64,000 bases of DNA from Sulfuritalea sp. Lineage in GTDB: Bacteria > Pseudomonadota > Gammaproteobacteria > Burkholderiales > Rhodocyclaceae. Where the stretch lies: contig JADJFK010000027.1 in NCBI GenBank assembly GCA_016708585.1, positions 18,990-82,989 on the forward strand, given 5' to 3'. The translations under genes and the position numbers were made by a program. Below the pieces are notes generated by a model. That model was given only the letters and a program-made list of their open reading frames with translations, was not told the origin of the DNA and made no database searches. Of this stretch, positions 45,899-54,746 are shown piece after piece; the stretch's first letter is position 1, and every line of letters begins with the position of its first letter.

Positions 45899-45900
45899 GT
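45873..45900. promoter_or_regulatory. Operator-like inverted repeat over the promoter
   Basis: ACAATCTA (45873-45880) and TAGATTGT (45893-45900) form a perfect inverted repeat spanning the -35 to -10 region. The same CAATCTA word also forms the -10 of the divergent promoter (45822-45828). A likely site for the ArsR-rhodanese regulator. Confidence 0.6.
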
Positions 45901-45916
45901 TCTAACGATCGTTAGA
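45901..45916. promoter_or_regulatory. 16-bp perfect palindrome at the transcription start
   Basis: TCTAACGATCGTTAGA directly abuts the inverted repeat and covers the expected start of the dsrE transcript. A second operator for ArsR or another dimeric regulator. Confidence 0.6.
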
Positions 45917-46084
45917 GTGTTATCGTGAAAGCGAGGCTGGATGGATCGCATGCCCGTACGCGCCGGCACCGGCGCCCCGGACAGACAGTGAGCGTCGAAG
46001 CAGCCGAAGGCCGGGTGCATCCATCCGAAATGATTCGAATAAGTGAAGCTCTGAAATCCACCATCAAGACAGGAGGCAAGTGAA

Positions 46085-46435
46085 ATGGCAAAAAATCTGT
46101 TCATCCTCAACGACCCGCCCTATGGCACCGAACGCAGCTACAACGCGGCACGCCTTGCGCGCACTTTGCTCAACGCCAATGAAGACGTCCGCGTGTTCCT
46201 CATGGGCGATGCCGCGGCCTGCGCCGCCGCCGGGCAGAAGGTACCGCAGGGCTACTACAACCTCGGCGACATGCTCGGCGGAGTGATGCGCCGCAACGGC
46301 GAGATCTCGGTGTGCGGCACCTGCATGGATGCGCGCGGCATGGCCGAGGAGCGCCTGATCGATGGCGCCAGGCGCGGCACCATGGACATCCTGACCGAAT
46401 GGACCGTGTGGGCCGACAAGATCCTGGTGTTCTGA
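46085..46435 (+). CDS. DsrE-family sulfur-transfer protein
   Basis: A 116-residue cytoplasmic DsrE-like protein. LFILNDPPYGTERSYNAARLA and FLMGDAAACAA fit the family, and ISVCGTCMDARG carries the usual reactive Cys pair. It may accept sulfane sulfur produced by the downstream SQR-like and desulfurase proteins. AGGAGG precedes the ATG. It is first gene after the divergent regulated promoter. Confidence 0.9.
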   Translation: MAKNLFILNDPPYGTERSYNAARLARTLLNANEDVRVFLMGDAAACAAAGQKVPQGYYNLGDMLGGVMRRNGEISVCGTCMDARGMAEERLIDGARRGTMDILTEWTVWADKILVF

Positions 46436-46552
46436 TCACCGGGATCGCAACACGCCCGACGGCGTTGTCGCGGCAGTAGCGGGCGAGCGTGTAATCGCGC
46501 CATCCATTTGTTACCCTGAATCGGCTATCCCCTTCTGCACCGGAGAAATCTC

Positions 46553-47854
46553 ATGGCTCACATCGTGGTACTGGGTGCCGGACTCGGCGGCATGCCCGCG
46601 GCCTACGAATTGCGCGCGGCGCTCGACCGCAGACACCAGGTTACCGTGGTCAACGAAACGGACTATTTCCAGTTCGTGCCATCGGTTCCCTGGCTCGCGG
46701 TCGGCTGGCGCACGCGCGAGGCCATCACGCTGCCGGCGGCGCCCTACCTGAAGAAGCGCGGCATCGGGTTCATCGCGGGACGGGTCGGCAAGATCGATGC
46801 GCCGGGCAACAGGCTGATCATCGGGGATGGCCGCGAGGTCGCGTACGACTACCTCCTGATCGCGACTGGCCTCCGCTGCGCGTATGAAGACGTGCCGGGT
46901 CTCGGGCCGGACCAGGGCCACACGCAGTGGATAGGCACCGTGGACGAAGCGGAGCCGGCTTATGCCGATTTCCGCAAGCTGCTGGCCAACCCGGGGCCGG
47001 TGGTGATCGGCGCTGTGCAGTTCGCCAGCTGTTTCGGGCCGGCCTACGAATATGCGGCGATTCTCGACACCGCGCTGCGCCGGCATCGCGTGCGCGACCG
47101 CGTACCGATCACCTTCGTCACCAGCGAACCCTACCTCGGGCACCTGGGCATCGCCGGCGTGGGCGATTCGAAGGGCATGATGGAACATGAGTTCCGCAAT
47201 CGCCACGTCAAGTGGATCGCCAATGCCAGGGTGACCAAGATCGAGCCCGGCAAGCTGTTCGCCGAGGAACTCGATGCGAAAGGCCAGCTTGCGCAGCAGC
47301 ATGAGATCGCGTTTGCGCACGCCATGATGGTGCCAGCCTTCAAGGGTGTGGCGGCGGTCGCGGCGGTGGAGGGCCTGGTCAATCCGCGCGGACTGGTGAT
47401 CGTCGATGAACACCAGCGCGCCACGACGTATCCGAACATCTACGCCGCCGGCGCGTGTGTCGCGTTGACGCCGGTGGAAGCCACGCCGGTGCCGACCGGG
47501 CAACCCAAGACCGGCTACATGATCGAGTCAATGGTAAGTGCGGTAGTGAGCAACATCACGGCAGAACTGACTGGACAAAGCCCCAAGGCGAAGGCAAGCT
47601 TGAACGCATTCTGCATCGCCGACTTCGGTGATACCGGCGCGGTATTCATCGCCCAGCCACAAATGCCGCCGCGCAATGTGACCTGGTTCAAACGCGGGAA
47701 GTGGGCGCACTGGGCGAAGATCGCCTTCGAGAAATATTTCCTGTACAAGATGCGCCGTGGCGGGACCGAGCCGATCTTCGAGAAATGGGCGCTGCACATG
47801 ATCGGGCTCGCCCGACTCAAGCCGACCGCTCCCGCGGATACCGGCAAGAAGTGA
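46553..47854 (+). CDS. Sulfide:quinone reductase-like FAD oxidoreductase
   Basis: Predicted membrane-associated flavoprotein oxidising sulfide and reducing quinone. The 433-residue protein has FAD motif IVVLGAGLGGMPAAYEL, the second motif YDYLLIATGLRC, QFASCFGPAYEYA with a Cys near 161, PNIYAAGACVALTPVEATPVPTGQPKTGYMIESM, and the C-terminal FCIADFGDTGAVF with another Cys. The PVPTGxPKTGYMIE signature and C-terminal amphipathic segment are typical of SQR. The exact SQR type needs a tree. It follows dsrE by about 120 bp. Confidence 0.88.
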   Translation: MAHIVVLGAGLGGMPAAYELRAALDRRHQVTVVNETDYFQFVPSVPWLAVGWRTREAITLPAAPYLKKRGIGFIAGRVGKIDAPGNRLIIGDGREVAYDYLLIATGLRCAYEDVPGLGPDQGHTQWIGTVDEAEPAYADFRKLLANPGPVVIGAVQFASCFGPAYEYAAILDTALRRHRVRDRVPITFVTSEPYLGHLGIAGVGDSKGMMEHEFRNRHVKWIANARVTKIEPGKLFAEELDAKGQLAQQHEIAFAHAMMVPAFKGVAAVAAVEGLVNPRGLVIVDEHQRATTYPNIYAAGACVALTPVEATPVPTGQPKTGYMIESMVSAVVSNITAELTGQSPKAKASLNAFCIADFGDTGAVFIAQPQMPPRNVTWFKRGKWAHWAKIAFEKYFLYKMRRGGTEPIFEKWALHMIGLARLKPTAPADTGKK

Positions 47855-47917
47855 CATGACGGAAATTGTCCGGATGGCGTATCCGCGTGATTTGCCCGAA
47901 GTCAAACAAGGAATGCG

Positions 47918-49054
47918 ATGAGCCTGCCCATCTATCTCGACTACAACGCCACGACCCCGGTGGCGCCGGAGGTGGCCGCCGCGATGCGGCCCTGGATCGA
48001 AGAGCAGTTCGGCAATCCGTCGTCATCGCACATATACGGGCAGCAAGCGCGCAAGGCGGTGGTGCAAGCGCGGGAAGCCGTGGCCGCGCTGATCGGTGCG
48101 GAGGCGGCGGAAGTCGTGTTTACCGGCAGTGCCACCGAAGCCGATAATCTTGCCTTGCTCGGCGTCGCGCGAGCGGTGGCGCCGCACAAACGCCATCTGA
48201 TTGTCAGCGCCGTCGAGCATCCGGCCGTGATGCAGCCGGCCCTGCATTTGCGTGAAGCAGGATGGGATGTGACCGTGCTTGCGGTGGACGAATTCGGCCG
48301 TATCGCCCTCGATGACCTGCGCGCCGCGTTGCGGCCCGACACGGCGCTGGTGTCGGTGATGCACGCCAACAACGAGGTGGGCACGATCAATCCCGTTGCC
48401 GGTATCGCCGCGCTGGCGCACGCCAACGGCAGCCTGGTGCATACCGATGCGGCGCAATCGGCGGGCAAGGTCACGCTCGACGTGGCTGAGCTCGGGGCCG
48501 ACCTGCTGACGCTGGCCGGGCACAAGTTTTATGGTCCCAAGGGTATCGGCGCGCTATACGTCAGGCGCGGCACCGCGATCAGGCCGATCCTGTTCGGCGC
48601 CGATCAGGAACACGGCCTGCGGCCCGGCACCGAGAACGTGGCCCAGATAGTCGGCGCCGGCGAGACGGCGCGGCTGGCGCGCAGCCGGCTGCCGCACGCC
48701 ACGCGGCATCTGGCGACGCTGCGCGACGAGCTGCACCGCCGGCTGGCAGCGGGCGTGCCCGGCCTGCTGCTCAACGGCCACCCCGAGCAGCGCCTGCCGA
48801 ATACGCTGCACGTATCCTTCCCTGGCGTTTCCGGGCGCGACCTGCTGGCGACGGCGCACGCGATCGCCGCCTCGGTCGGTTCGGCCTGCCATTCCGATGC
48901 CGACGCGGTCAGCGGCGTGCTGGCCGCCATGGGCTGCGATGCGGCGCGGGCGCGCGGCGCGGTCAGGCTGTCGGTGGGCTTCCCCACCTCGCTGCGCGAG
49001 ATCGAACTGGCGGCGGCCGCACTGATCGACGCATGGCGTCAAACGGAGAAATGA
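47918..49054 (+). CDS. NifS/IscS-like cysteine desulfurase
   Basis: PLP enzyme releasing sulfane sulfur from cysteine, 378 residues. It shows YLDYNATTPVAPEV at the N terminus, the PLP-binding lysine in TLAGHKFYGPKG, LRPGTENVAQIVG, and the catalytic Cys in SVGSACHSD. No isc or suf genes flank it. It sits between two flavoproteins in a sulfide/sulfane operon, so it may supply or trap sulfur for the DsrE/TusA carriers rather than Fe-S assembly (inference). IVGAGETARLA is encoded by an in-frame dispersed repeat unit. Confidence 0.92.
   Translation: MSLPIYLDYNATTPVAPEVAAAMRPWIEEQFGNPSSSHIYGQQARKAVVQAREAVAALIGAEAAEVVFTGSATEADNLALLGVARAVAPHKRHLIVSAVEHPAVMQPALHLREAGWDVTVLAVDEFGRIALDDLRAALRPDTALVSVMHANNEVGTINPVAGIAALAHANGSLVHTDAAQSAGKVTLDVAELGADLLTLAGHKFYGPKGIGALYVRRGTAIRPILFGADQEHGLRPGTENVAQIVGAGETARLARSRLPHATRHLATLRDELHRRLAAGVPGLLLNGHPEQRLPNTLHVSFPGVSGRDLLATAHAIAASVGSACHSDADAVSGVLAAMGCDAARARGAVRLSVGFPTSLREIELAAAALIDAWRQTEK
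48649..48670 (+). repeat. Dispersed repeat unit inside the cysteine desulfurase gene
   Basis: Full unit read as IVGAGETA. Homologues typically have a similar IVGLGxAxxLA here, so the repeat replaces rather than lengthens the protein. Confidence 0.75.
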
Positions 49055-49055
49055 C

Positions 49056-50201
49056 ATGAGCAAGAAAGCAAGCATCATCGGCAGCGGTTTTGCCGCCCTG
49101 AGCGCCGCCCGGCGCCTGCGTCGGCTCGATGCCGGCGTGCGCATCAGCCTGATCGCGCCGCGCCGCGAACTCATCTACCTGCCCAGCCTCATCTGGCTGC
49201 CGTCGGGCAAGCGCAAGCCCGAGGACCTGGTGGTGCCGCTGGACAAGTTCCTGCGCGCGCACGACATCGATTTTGTCGCGGGCGAGGCCACGGGTCTCGC
49301 CGACGGCGGGCGCACGGTACTGACCGCGGCAGGCCCGACGGAAAATGACGGACTCATCATCGCCTGCGGCGGGCGCTTCATCAAGAAGCTGCCGGGCATC
49401 GAGCACGCCATCCTGCCCTGCGAGGGCATCGCTCCGGTGGAGCGCTTGCGCGAGCGGGTCGCCGCCCTGCAAGGCGGAACCGTGGCCCTCGGCTTCGCCG
49501 GCAACCCCAACGAGCCGACGGCCATGCGCGGCGGGCCGATTTTCGAATTCCTGCTCGGGCTCGACACCCAGTTGCGGCGCGAAGGCCGCCGCCAACAAAT
49601 CAAGCTCGCCTTCTTCAATCCGATGCCCAACCCCGGCCATCGCCTCGGCGAACAGGCGCTGAAGCGTCTGATGGGGGAAATGCAGCGCCGCGACATCGCC
49701 ACCCATCTCGGGCACAAGCTGCTCGGTTTCGAACCCGGCAAGGTCAAAACCGAAGGTGGCGAATTTGCCGCCGACATCATCGTCTTCATGCCGGGACTGA
49801 CCGGCAATGCCTGGTTCGACACTACCGATTTGCCGCGTTCCCCCGGCGGCCTGATCCAGGCCGATGCGCATTGCCGCGTCGAAGGGCGCGAGTGCGTCTA
49901 CGTGGCGGGCGACGCCGGCAGCTTCCCCGGCCCCGACTGGATGCCCAAGCAGGCACACATGGCCGACATCCAGGCCGCGGCGGCGGCCGAGAACCTGTTG
50001 AGCGAACTGGCCGGCCGCGCACCGGACAAGACCTTCAAGGCCGAGCTGATGTGCATTGTCGATAGTCTCGATGCGGGCATGCTGGTGCGGCGCACGGAAT
50101 CGGGCGGGTGGGCCTGGCCGCCGCTGAAGCTGATGCATGGCGCCAAGGATCGCTTTGAGTCCTGGTACCTGCGGCGCTATCGCTCAGTCGGCGACCGCTG
50201 A
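49056..50201 (+). CDS. SQR/FCSD-like FAD-dependent oxidoreductase
   Basis: A 381-residue flavoprotein beginning ASIIGSGFAALSAARRL, with NDGLIIACGGRF as the middle motif and YVAGDAGSFPGPDWMPKQAHMADIQAAAAAENL near the C terminus, as in sulfide:quinone reductase and flavocytochrome c flavoprotein subunits. It has few Cys, so it may not be a classical SQR. It starts 1 bp after the desulfurase stop and is translationally coupled. No signal peptide is seen. Confidence 0.82.
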   Translation: MSKKASIIGSGFAALSAARRLRRLDAGVRISLIAPRRELIYLPSLIWLPSGKRKPEDLVVPLDKFLRAHDIDFVAGEATGLADGGRTVLTAAGPTENDGLIIACGGRFIKKLPGIEHAILPCEGIAPVERLRERVAALQGGTVALGFAGNPNEPTAMRGGPIFEFLLGLDTQLRREGRRQQIKLAFFNPMPNPGHRLGEQALKRLMGEMQRRDIATHLGHKLLGFEPGKVKTEGGEFAADIIVFMPGLTGNAWFDTTDLPRSPGGLIQADAHCRVEGRECVYVAGDAGSFPGPDWMPKQAHMADIQAAAAAENLLSELAGRAPDKTFKAELMCIVDSLDAGMLVRRTESGGWAWPPLKLMHGAKDRFESWYLRRYRSVGDR

Positions 50202-50266
50202 ATGAGAACAGACCCTAGCCCGGCATATCGGCCGGATGGCCTGGCGCGAGAAGCCACCTGTCTATT

Positions 50267-50305
50267 CCGGTGATTGTGGATTGCCCTTCAATCCACAATC
50301 ACCGG
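50267..50305. terminator. 17-bp perfect stem between convergent genes
   Basis: CCGGTGATTGTGGATTG pairs fully with 50289-50305 across a CCCTT loop. It lies between the flavoprotein gene and valS, which converge on it. No T-run follows, so it may stabilise mRNA ends as much as terminate. Confidence 0.6.
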
Positions 50306-50314
50306 CTTGCCGCG

Positions 50315-53230
50315 TCATGACCCCAGCCGTTCCTTCTGCGCGACAAGCTTTGCCCGCGTGGCCTGGAAGCCGGCCAGGCGCGCGCGCTCCTGCTCCACAA
50401 CGGCGGCCGGTGCGCGGGCAACGAAGCTTTCGCTGGCGAGCTTCGTTTCGGCTTTGGCGATCTCACCCTCGATGCGCAGGATTTCCTTGCCCATCCGTTC
50501 CTTTTCCGCGGCCACGTCGATCTCGATCTTCAGCATCAGGCGGAACTCGCCGACGATCTGAACCGGCGCGTCGGACTCGGGCAGGGTGTCGGCTACCGTA
50601 ACCTCGGAAAGCTTGGCCAGCGCGGCAAGGTAGGGCGCATAGGCGTTCAGGATCGCCGTATCGCCAGCGCCGACTAATGGCACGCGCTGGGCAGGAGAGA
50701 TGTTCATTTCGCCACGCAGGCTGCGACAGGCGTTGATCATTTCCTTGAGCCGCGCCACCCAGGCTTCGGCGGCGGGGTCGCAACGCGACAGATCGGCCTT
50801 CGGGTAGGCCTGCAACATCAGCGACCGGGTTTCGTCGCCGGCATCGGCGCGGCCGGCCAGCGGCGCGACGGTCTGCCAGAGTTCCTCGGTGATGAAGGGA
50901 ATCAGCGGATGCGCGAGGCGCAGCACGGTCTCCAGCACGCGCACCAGGGTGCGCCGCGTTGCGCGCTGCTGCGCTTCCAGCCGAGATTGCTGGCCAGCGG
51001 CCAGCTCGCCGCTTCCCTCGCCCTCAGGGAGAGGGATTGAGGGAGAGGGTGGGGTTAGCTGCACCTTCGCCAGTTCCAGGTACCAGTCGCAATACTCGTC
51101 CCAGACGAATTCATAAATGGCGCGCGAAAGCAGGTCGAAGCGGTAGTCGGCGAAGTGCTGCGCGACTTCCTGCTCGACCTTCTGCAGGCGGCTGACGATC
51201 CAGCGGTCGGCCTGGGAGAAGTCGAGATGGGTGGCGTTGCAGGCATCCGATCCCGGTTTTACGTTGGGCGCGAGGCCGCAGTCCTGCCCTTCGCAGTTCA
51301 TCAGCACGAAGCGCGAGGCGTTCCACAACTTGTTGCAGAAGTTGCGGTAACCCTCGCAGCGCTGCATGTCGAACTTGATGTCGCGACCCGGCGAAGCCAG
51401 CGAGAGGAAGGTGAAGCGCAGCGCATCGGTGCCGAAGCCGGGAATGCCGTTCGGGTATTCCTTGCGCGTGCGCTTCTCGATCTTGGCGGCGTCCTTCGGG
51501 TTCATCAGGCCCGTGGTGCGTTTCGCGACCAGGTCGTCGAGTGCGATGCCGTCGATCAGGTCGATCGGGTCGAGCACGTTGCCCTTGGATTTCGACATCT
51601 TCTGGCCTTCCGCATCGCGGATCAGGCCATGCACATACACGTCCTTGAACGGAATCCTGCCGGTGATGTGCTTCGTCATCATCACCATGCGCGCCACCCA
51701 GAAGAAGATGATGTCGAAGCCGGTGACCAGTACCGTCGAGGGCAGGTAGAGGTCGAGTGCGGTATTCGACTTGGCCGGCCATTCGGGAGTCCAGTCCAGC
51801 GTCGAGAAAGGCCACAAGGCAGACGAGTACCAGGTGTCGAGCACGTCGGGGTCGCGTTCCAGGCCGCCCGTGTAGCCGTCGCGCTTCGCCTGCTCGTAGG
51901 CCTCGGCCTCGTCGTGCGCGACATAGAAACGGCCGTCGTCCGTATACCAGGCCGGAATCTGGTGGCCCCACCACAACTGGCGCGAGATGCACCAGTCCTG
52001 GATGTTGTTGAGCCACTGGTTGTAGGTGTTGACCCAGTTCTCGGGGACGAAGCGGATCTCGCCCGAGGCGACGCATTCCAGGGCCTTGCCGGCGATGCTC
52101 TTGCCATCCGAATCTGGCCCACTCGCGGGCTTGCTCATGGCGACGAACCACTGGTCGGTAAGCATCGGTTCGATGATGACGCCGGTGCGGTCGCCGCGCG
52201 GCACCACCAGCTTGTGCGGTTTCACGCTGTCCAGCAGGCCCTGCGCTTCGAGGTCGGCGACGATGGCCTTGCGCGCCTCGAAGCGATCCATGCCGCGGTA
52301 TTTTTCCGGGCCGTGTTCGTTGATGCGCGCGTCGAGCGTCAGGATGCCGATCGGCGCGAAGCCGTGGCGATGGCCAACCTGCCAGTCGTTGAAGTCGTGG
52401 GCCGGCGTCACCTTGACGCAGCCGGTACCGAATTCCTTGTCCACGTAGCTGTCGGCGATGATCGGGATCTCGCGCTCGCACAGCGGCAGCACCACGTTCT
52501 TGCCGACCAGGTGGGCGTAGCGTTCGTCTTCGGGATGGACCATGATCGCGACGTCGCCGAGCATGGTTTCCGGGCGGGTGGTGGCCACCGTCAGGCTTCC
52601 GCTGCCGTCGACCAGCGGATAGCGGATGTGCCACAGCGAGCCGTCTTCCTCTTCGTTCACCACTTCGAGGTCGGACACGGCCGTGAGCAGCTTCGGGTCC
52701 CAATTCACCAGGCGCTTGCCGCGATAGATCAGGCCTTCCCTGTGCAGGCGGACGAACGTTTCGGTGACGATCTTCGACAGCCCGGCATCCATCGTGAAGC
52801 GCTCGCGCGACCAGTCGGGCGAGGTGCCCAGGCGGCGCATCTGGCGCGTAATGGTGTCGCCCGAGAACTTCTTCCATTCCCAGACCTTCTCCAGGAACTT
52901 CTCGCGGCCCAGATCGTGGCGCGAGATGCCCTGGCCGTCGAGCTGGCGTTCCACCACGATCTGCGTCGCGATGCCGGCGTGGTCGGTGCCCGGCTGCCAC
53001 AGCGTGTTGTCGCCGCGCATGCGGTGGTAGCGCGTCAGCGAATCCATGATCGCCTGGTTGAAGCCGTGGCCCATGTGCAGCGTGCCGGTGACATTCGGCG
53101 GCGGCAGCAGGATGCAGAAATTGTCGGATTTGGTGGTGTCGAGCCCGGCGGCGAAATAGCCGCGCGACTCCCAGATCGGGTACCAGCGCCGCTCGATTTC
53201 GGCGGGTTCGAAGCTCTTGGCGAGTTCCAT
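50315..53230 (-). CDS. valS: Valyl-tRNA synthetase
   Basis: Class I aminoacyl-tRNA synthetase charging tRNA-Val, 971 residues. PPPNVTGTLHMGHGF (HIGH-type) near 42-56, WCISRQLWWGHQIPAWY and KMSKSKGN (KMSKS) near 552 are present, with the editing domain between and a C-terminal coiled coil (EIDVAAEKERMGKEI). Two repeat insertions are visible. About residues 723-745 (LTPPSPSIPLPEGEGSG...) derive from a C/T-rich palindromic repeat in the anticodon-binding domain, and VGAGDTAIL near 852 comes from a dispersed-repeat unit. Neither breaks the frame. Confidence 0.97.
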   Translation of the reverse strand: MELAKSFEPAEIERRWYPIWESRGYFAAGLDTTKSDNFCILLPPPNVTGTLHMGHGFNQAIMDSLTRYHRMRGDNTLWQPGTDHAGIATQIVVERQLDGQGISRHDLGREKFLEKVWEWKKFSGDTITRQMRRLGTSPDWSRERFTMDAGLSKIVTETFVRLHREGLIYRGKRLVNWDPKLLTAVSDLEVVNEEEDGSLWHIRYPLVDGSGSLTVATTRPETMLGDVAIMVHPEDERYAHLVGKNVVLPLCEREIPIIADSYVDKEFGTGCVKVTPAHDFNDWQVGHRHGFAPIGILTLDARINEHGPEKYRGMDRFEARKAIVADLEAQGLLDSVKPHKLVVPRGDRTGVIIEPMLTDQWFVAMSKPASGPDSDGKSIAGKALECVASGEIRFVPENWVNTYNQWLNNIQDWCISRQLWWGHQIPAWYTDDGRFYVAHDEAEAYEQAKRDGYTGGLERDPDVLDTWYSSALWPFSTLDWTPEWPAKSNTALDLYLPSTVLVTGFDIIFFWVARMVMMTKHITGRIPFKDVYVHGLIRDAEGQKMSKSKGNVLDPIDLIDGIALDDLVAKRTTGLMNPKDAAKIEKRTRKEYPNGIPGFGTDALRFTFLSLASPGRDIKFDMQRCEGYRNFCNKLWNASRFVLMNCEGQDCGLAPNVKPGSDACNATHLDFSQADRWIVSRLQKVEQEVAQHFADYRFDLLSRAIYEFVWDEYCDWYLELAKVQLTPPSPSIPLPEGEGSGELAAGQQSRLEAQQRATRRTLVRVLETVLRLAHPLIPFITEELWQTVAPLAGRADAGDETRSLMLQAYPKADLSRCDPAAEAWVARLKEMINACRSLRGEMNISPAQRVPLVGAGDTAILNAYAPYLAALAKLSEVTVADTLPESDAPVQIVGEFRLMLKIEIDVAAEKERMGKEILRIEGEIAKAETKLASESFVARAPAAVVEQERARLAGFQATRAKLVAQKERLGS
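50652..50676 (-). repeat. Dispersed repeat unit inside valS
   Basis: Read on the valS strand as LVGAGDTAI. The region between the anticodon-binding domain and the C-terminal coiled coil tolerates it. Confidence 0.8.
51014..51056 (-). repeat. C/T-rich palindromic repeat inserted in valS
   Basis: On the valS strand it reads CCCCACCCTCTCCCTC, then a CCCTCTCCCTGAGGGCGAGGG-like palindrome. This form is common as an intergenic repeat in betaproteobacteria. Here it is in frame and encodes Pro/Ser/Glu-rich sequence. Confidence 0.75.
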
Positions 53231-53365
53231 AAGTCTTGCGAGGGGCTAAAAGGCGTAATTTTAACGGAACCGGCTCCCCCGCGGCCTCTGCAAATCTGCG
53301 GCCATCGGGGGTTTGGGCTATCATTGCCGCCTCTTGAAGTCGGCCTGCGATTTAAACCCCTCCCC

Positions 53366-54745
53366 ATGATCCGCAAGTTCCTCCGCCATGTGTTTCGCCG
53401 TGGCGAATCCCCGTCAACGCACGGCCCGGCGATGATTCCCGTGGCGCGCCACGGCATTCGCCGCGACCATGTCTCGCTCGGCGCCCGCCGCACCTGCGAG
53501 ACCCTGCAACAGGCGGGGCACAAGGCCTATATCGTCGGCGGCGCGGTGCGCGACCTGATCGCCGGCATCGACCCCAAGGACTACGACATCGCCACCGATG
53601 CCACGCCCGAGCAGGTGCGCTCCCTGTTTCGCCGCGCCCGCATCATCGGCCGCCGCTTCCAGATCGTGCACGTGATGCAGGGCGGCGAGACGCTGGAAGT
53701 GTCCACCTTCCGCGCCGCGCACGACGCGCATACCGTCAAGGACGAGCACGGCCGCGTGCTGCGCGACAACGTCTTCGGCTCGATCGCCGAAGATGCCGCG
53801 CGGCGCGACTTCACCGTGAATGCGCTGTATTACGAACCGTCCTCGGAGACGGTGATCGACTACCACCACGGCGTCGCCGACCTGCAGCAGAAGACGCTGC
53901 GCATGATCGGCGACCCGCGGCAGCGCTACCGCGAAGACCCGGTGCGCATGCTGCGCGCCGTGCGCCTCTCGGCCAAGCTGGGCCTGGCGCTCGATCCGGC
54001 GGTGCGGGCGCCGATCCGCGAAATGGCGGAACTGATCGAGAACGTGCCGGCGGCGCGCCTGTTCGACGAAATGCTGAAGCTGCTGTTTTCCGGGCATGCG
54101 GTCGAGGCGGTGCACCGCCTGCGCGACGATGGCCTGCACCACGGCCTGCTGCCGTTGCTCGACGTGATCCTCGAACAGCCGCTGGGCGAGAAGTTCGTCA
54201 TGCTGGCGCTGGAGGGCACGGACGCCCGCGTCAAGGCCGGCAAGTCGCTGTCGCCCGGCTACCTGTTCGCCACCCTGTTGTGGCATGAAGTACTGGCCGC
54301 CTGGGATGCGCGCAAGGCCCGCGGCGAAGTGCCGATTCCCGCACTGTACGAAGCGATGGACGAGGTGCTGAACGTGCAGGGCGAAAAGCTCGCCATCACG
54401 CGCCGCATCGCCGGCGACATCAAGGATATCTGGGCGCTGCAGCCGCGTTTCGAGAAACGCGCCGGCAAGTCGCCCTATCGCCTGATCGAACTGCCGCGCT
54501 TTCGCGCCGGCTATGATTTCCTCGTGCTGCGCGCGCAAAGCGGCGAGATCGGGATGGACATCGCCGAGTGGTGGCACGACTTCCAGAACGCGGATCATGA
54601 AGAGCGCGAGGCCCTGCTGATTCCCGACAGCGGCCCGAAGAAGCGCCGGCGGCGTGCGCGCGGCAGGAAGCCGGCGGCCGGGGACGACGCCGGGGGTGGC
54701 GCCGGGGGTGGCGAGATGGCCGGCGGCACAAGCAGCGAAGCCTGA
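53366..54745 (+). CDS. pcnB: Poly(A) polymerase I
   Basis: Adds 3' poly(A) tails that promote RNA decay. The 459-residue protein has the nucleotidyltransferase core YIVGGAVRDLIAGIDPKDYDIATDATPEQV, RDFTVNALYYEP and the RYREDPVRMLRAVRLSAKL motif, and a basic C-terminal tail (KKRRRRARGRK) typical of PcnB rather than CCA-adding enzyme. The ATG at 53366 is chosen; the frame stays open far upstream only as antisense to valS. It is divergent from valS and is followed immediately by folK. Confidence 0.93.
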   Translation: MIRKFLRHVFRRGESPSTHGPAMIPVARHGIRRDHVSLGARRTCETLQQAGHKAYIVGGAVRDLIAGIDPKDYDIATDATPEQVRSLFRRARIIGRRFQIVHVMQGGETLEVSTFRAAHDAHTVKDEHGRVLRDNVFGSIAEDAARRDFTVNALYYEPSSETVIDYHHGVADLQQKTLRMIGDPRQRYREDPVRMLRAVRLSAKLGLALDPAVRAPIREMAELIENVPAARLFDEMLKLLFSGHAVEAVHRLRDDGLHHGLLPLLDVILEQPLGEKFVMLALEGTDARVKAGKSLSPGYLFATLLWHEVLAAWDARKARGEVPIPALYEAMDEVLNVQGEKLAITRRIAGDIKDIWALQPRFEKRAGKSPYRLIELPRFRAGYDFLVLRAQSGEIGMDIAEWWHDFQNADHEEREALLIPDSGPKKRRRRARGRKPAAGDDAGGGAGGGEMAGGTSSEA

Positions 54746-54746
54746 C

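Noticed and set aside
53336..53350. Possible decayed dispersed-repeat unit (AAGTCGGCCTGCG)
   Set aside because: Only the first half matches; too degenerate to count.
51155..53365. Long plus-strand open frame continuous with pcnB
   Set aside because: It lies antisense to valS; only the part from 53366 onward has poly(A) polymerase motifs.
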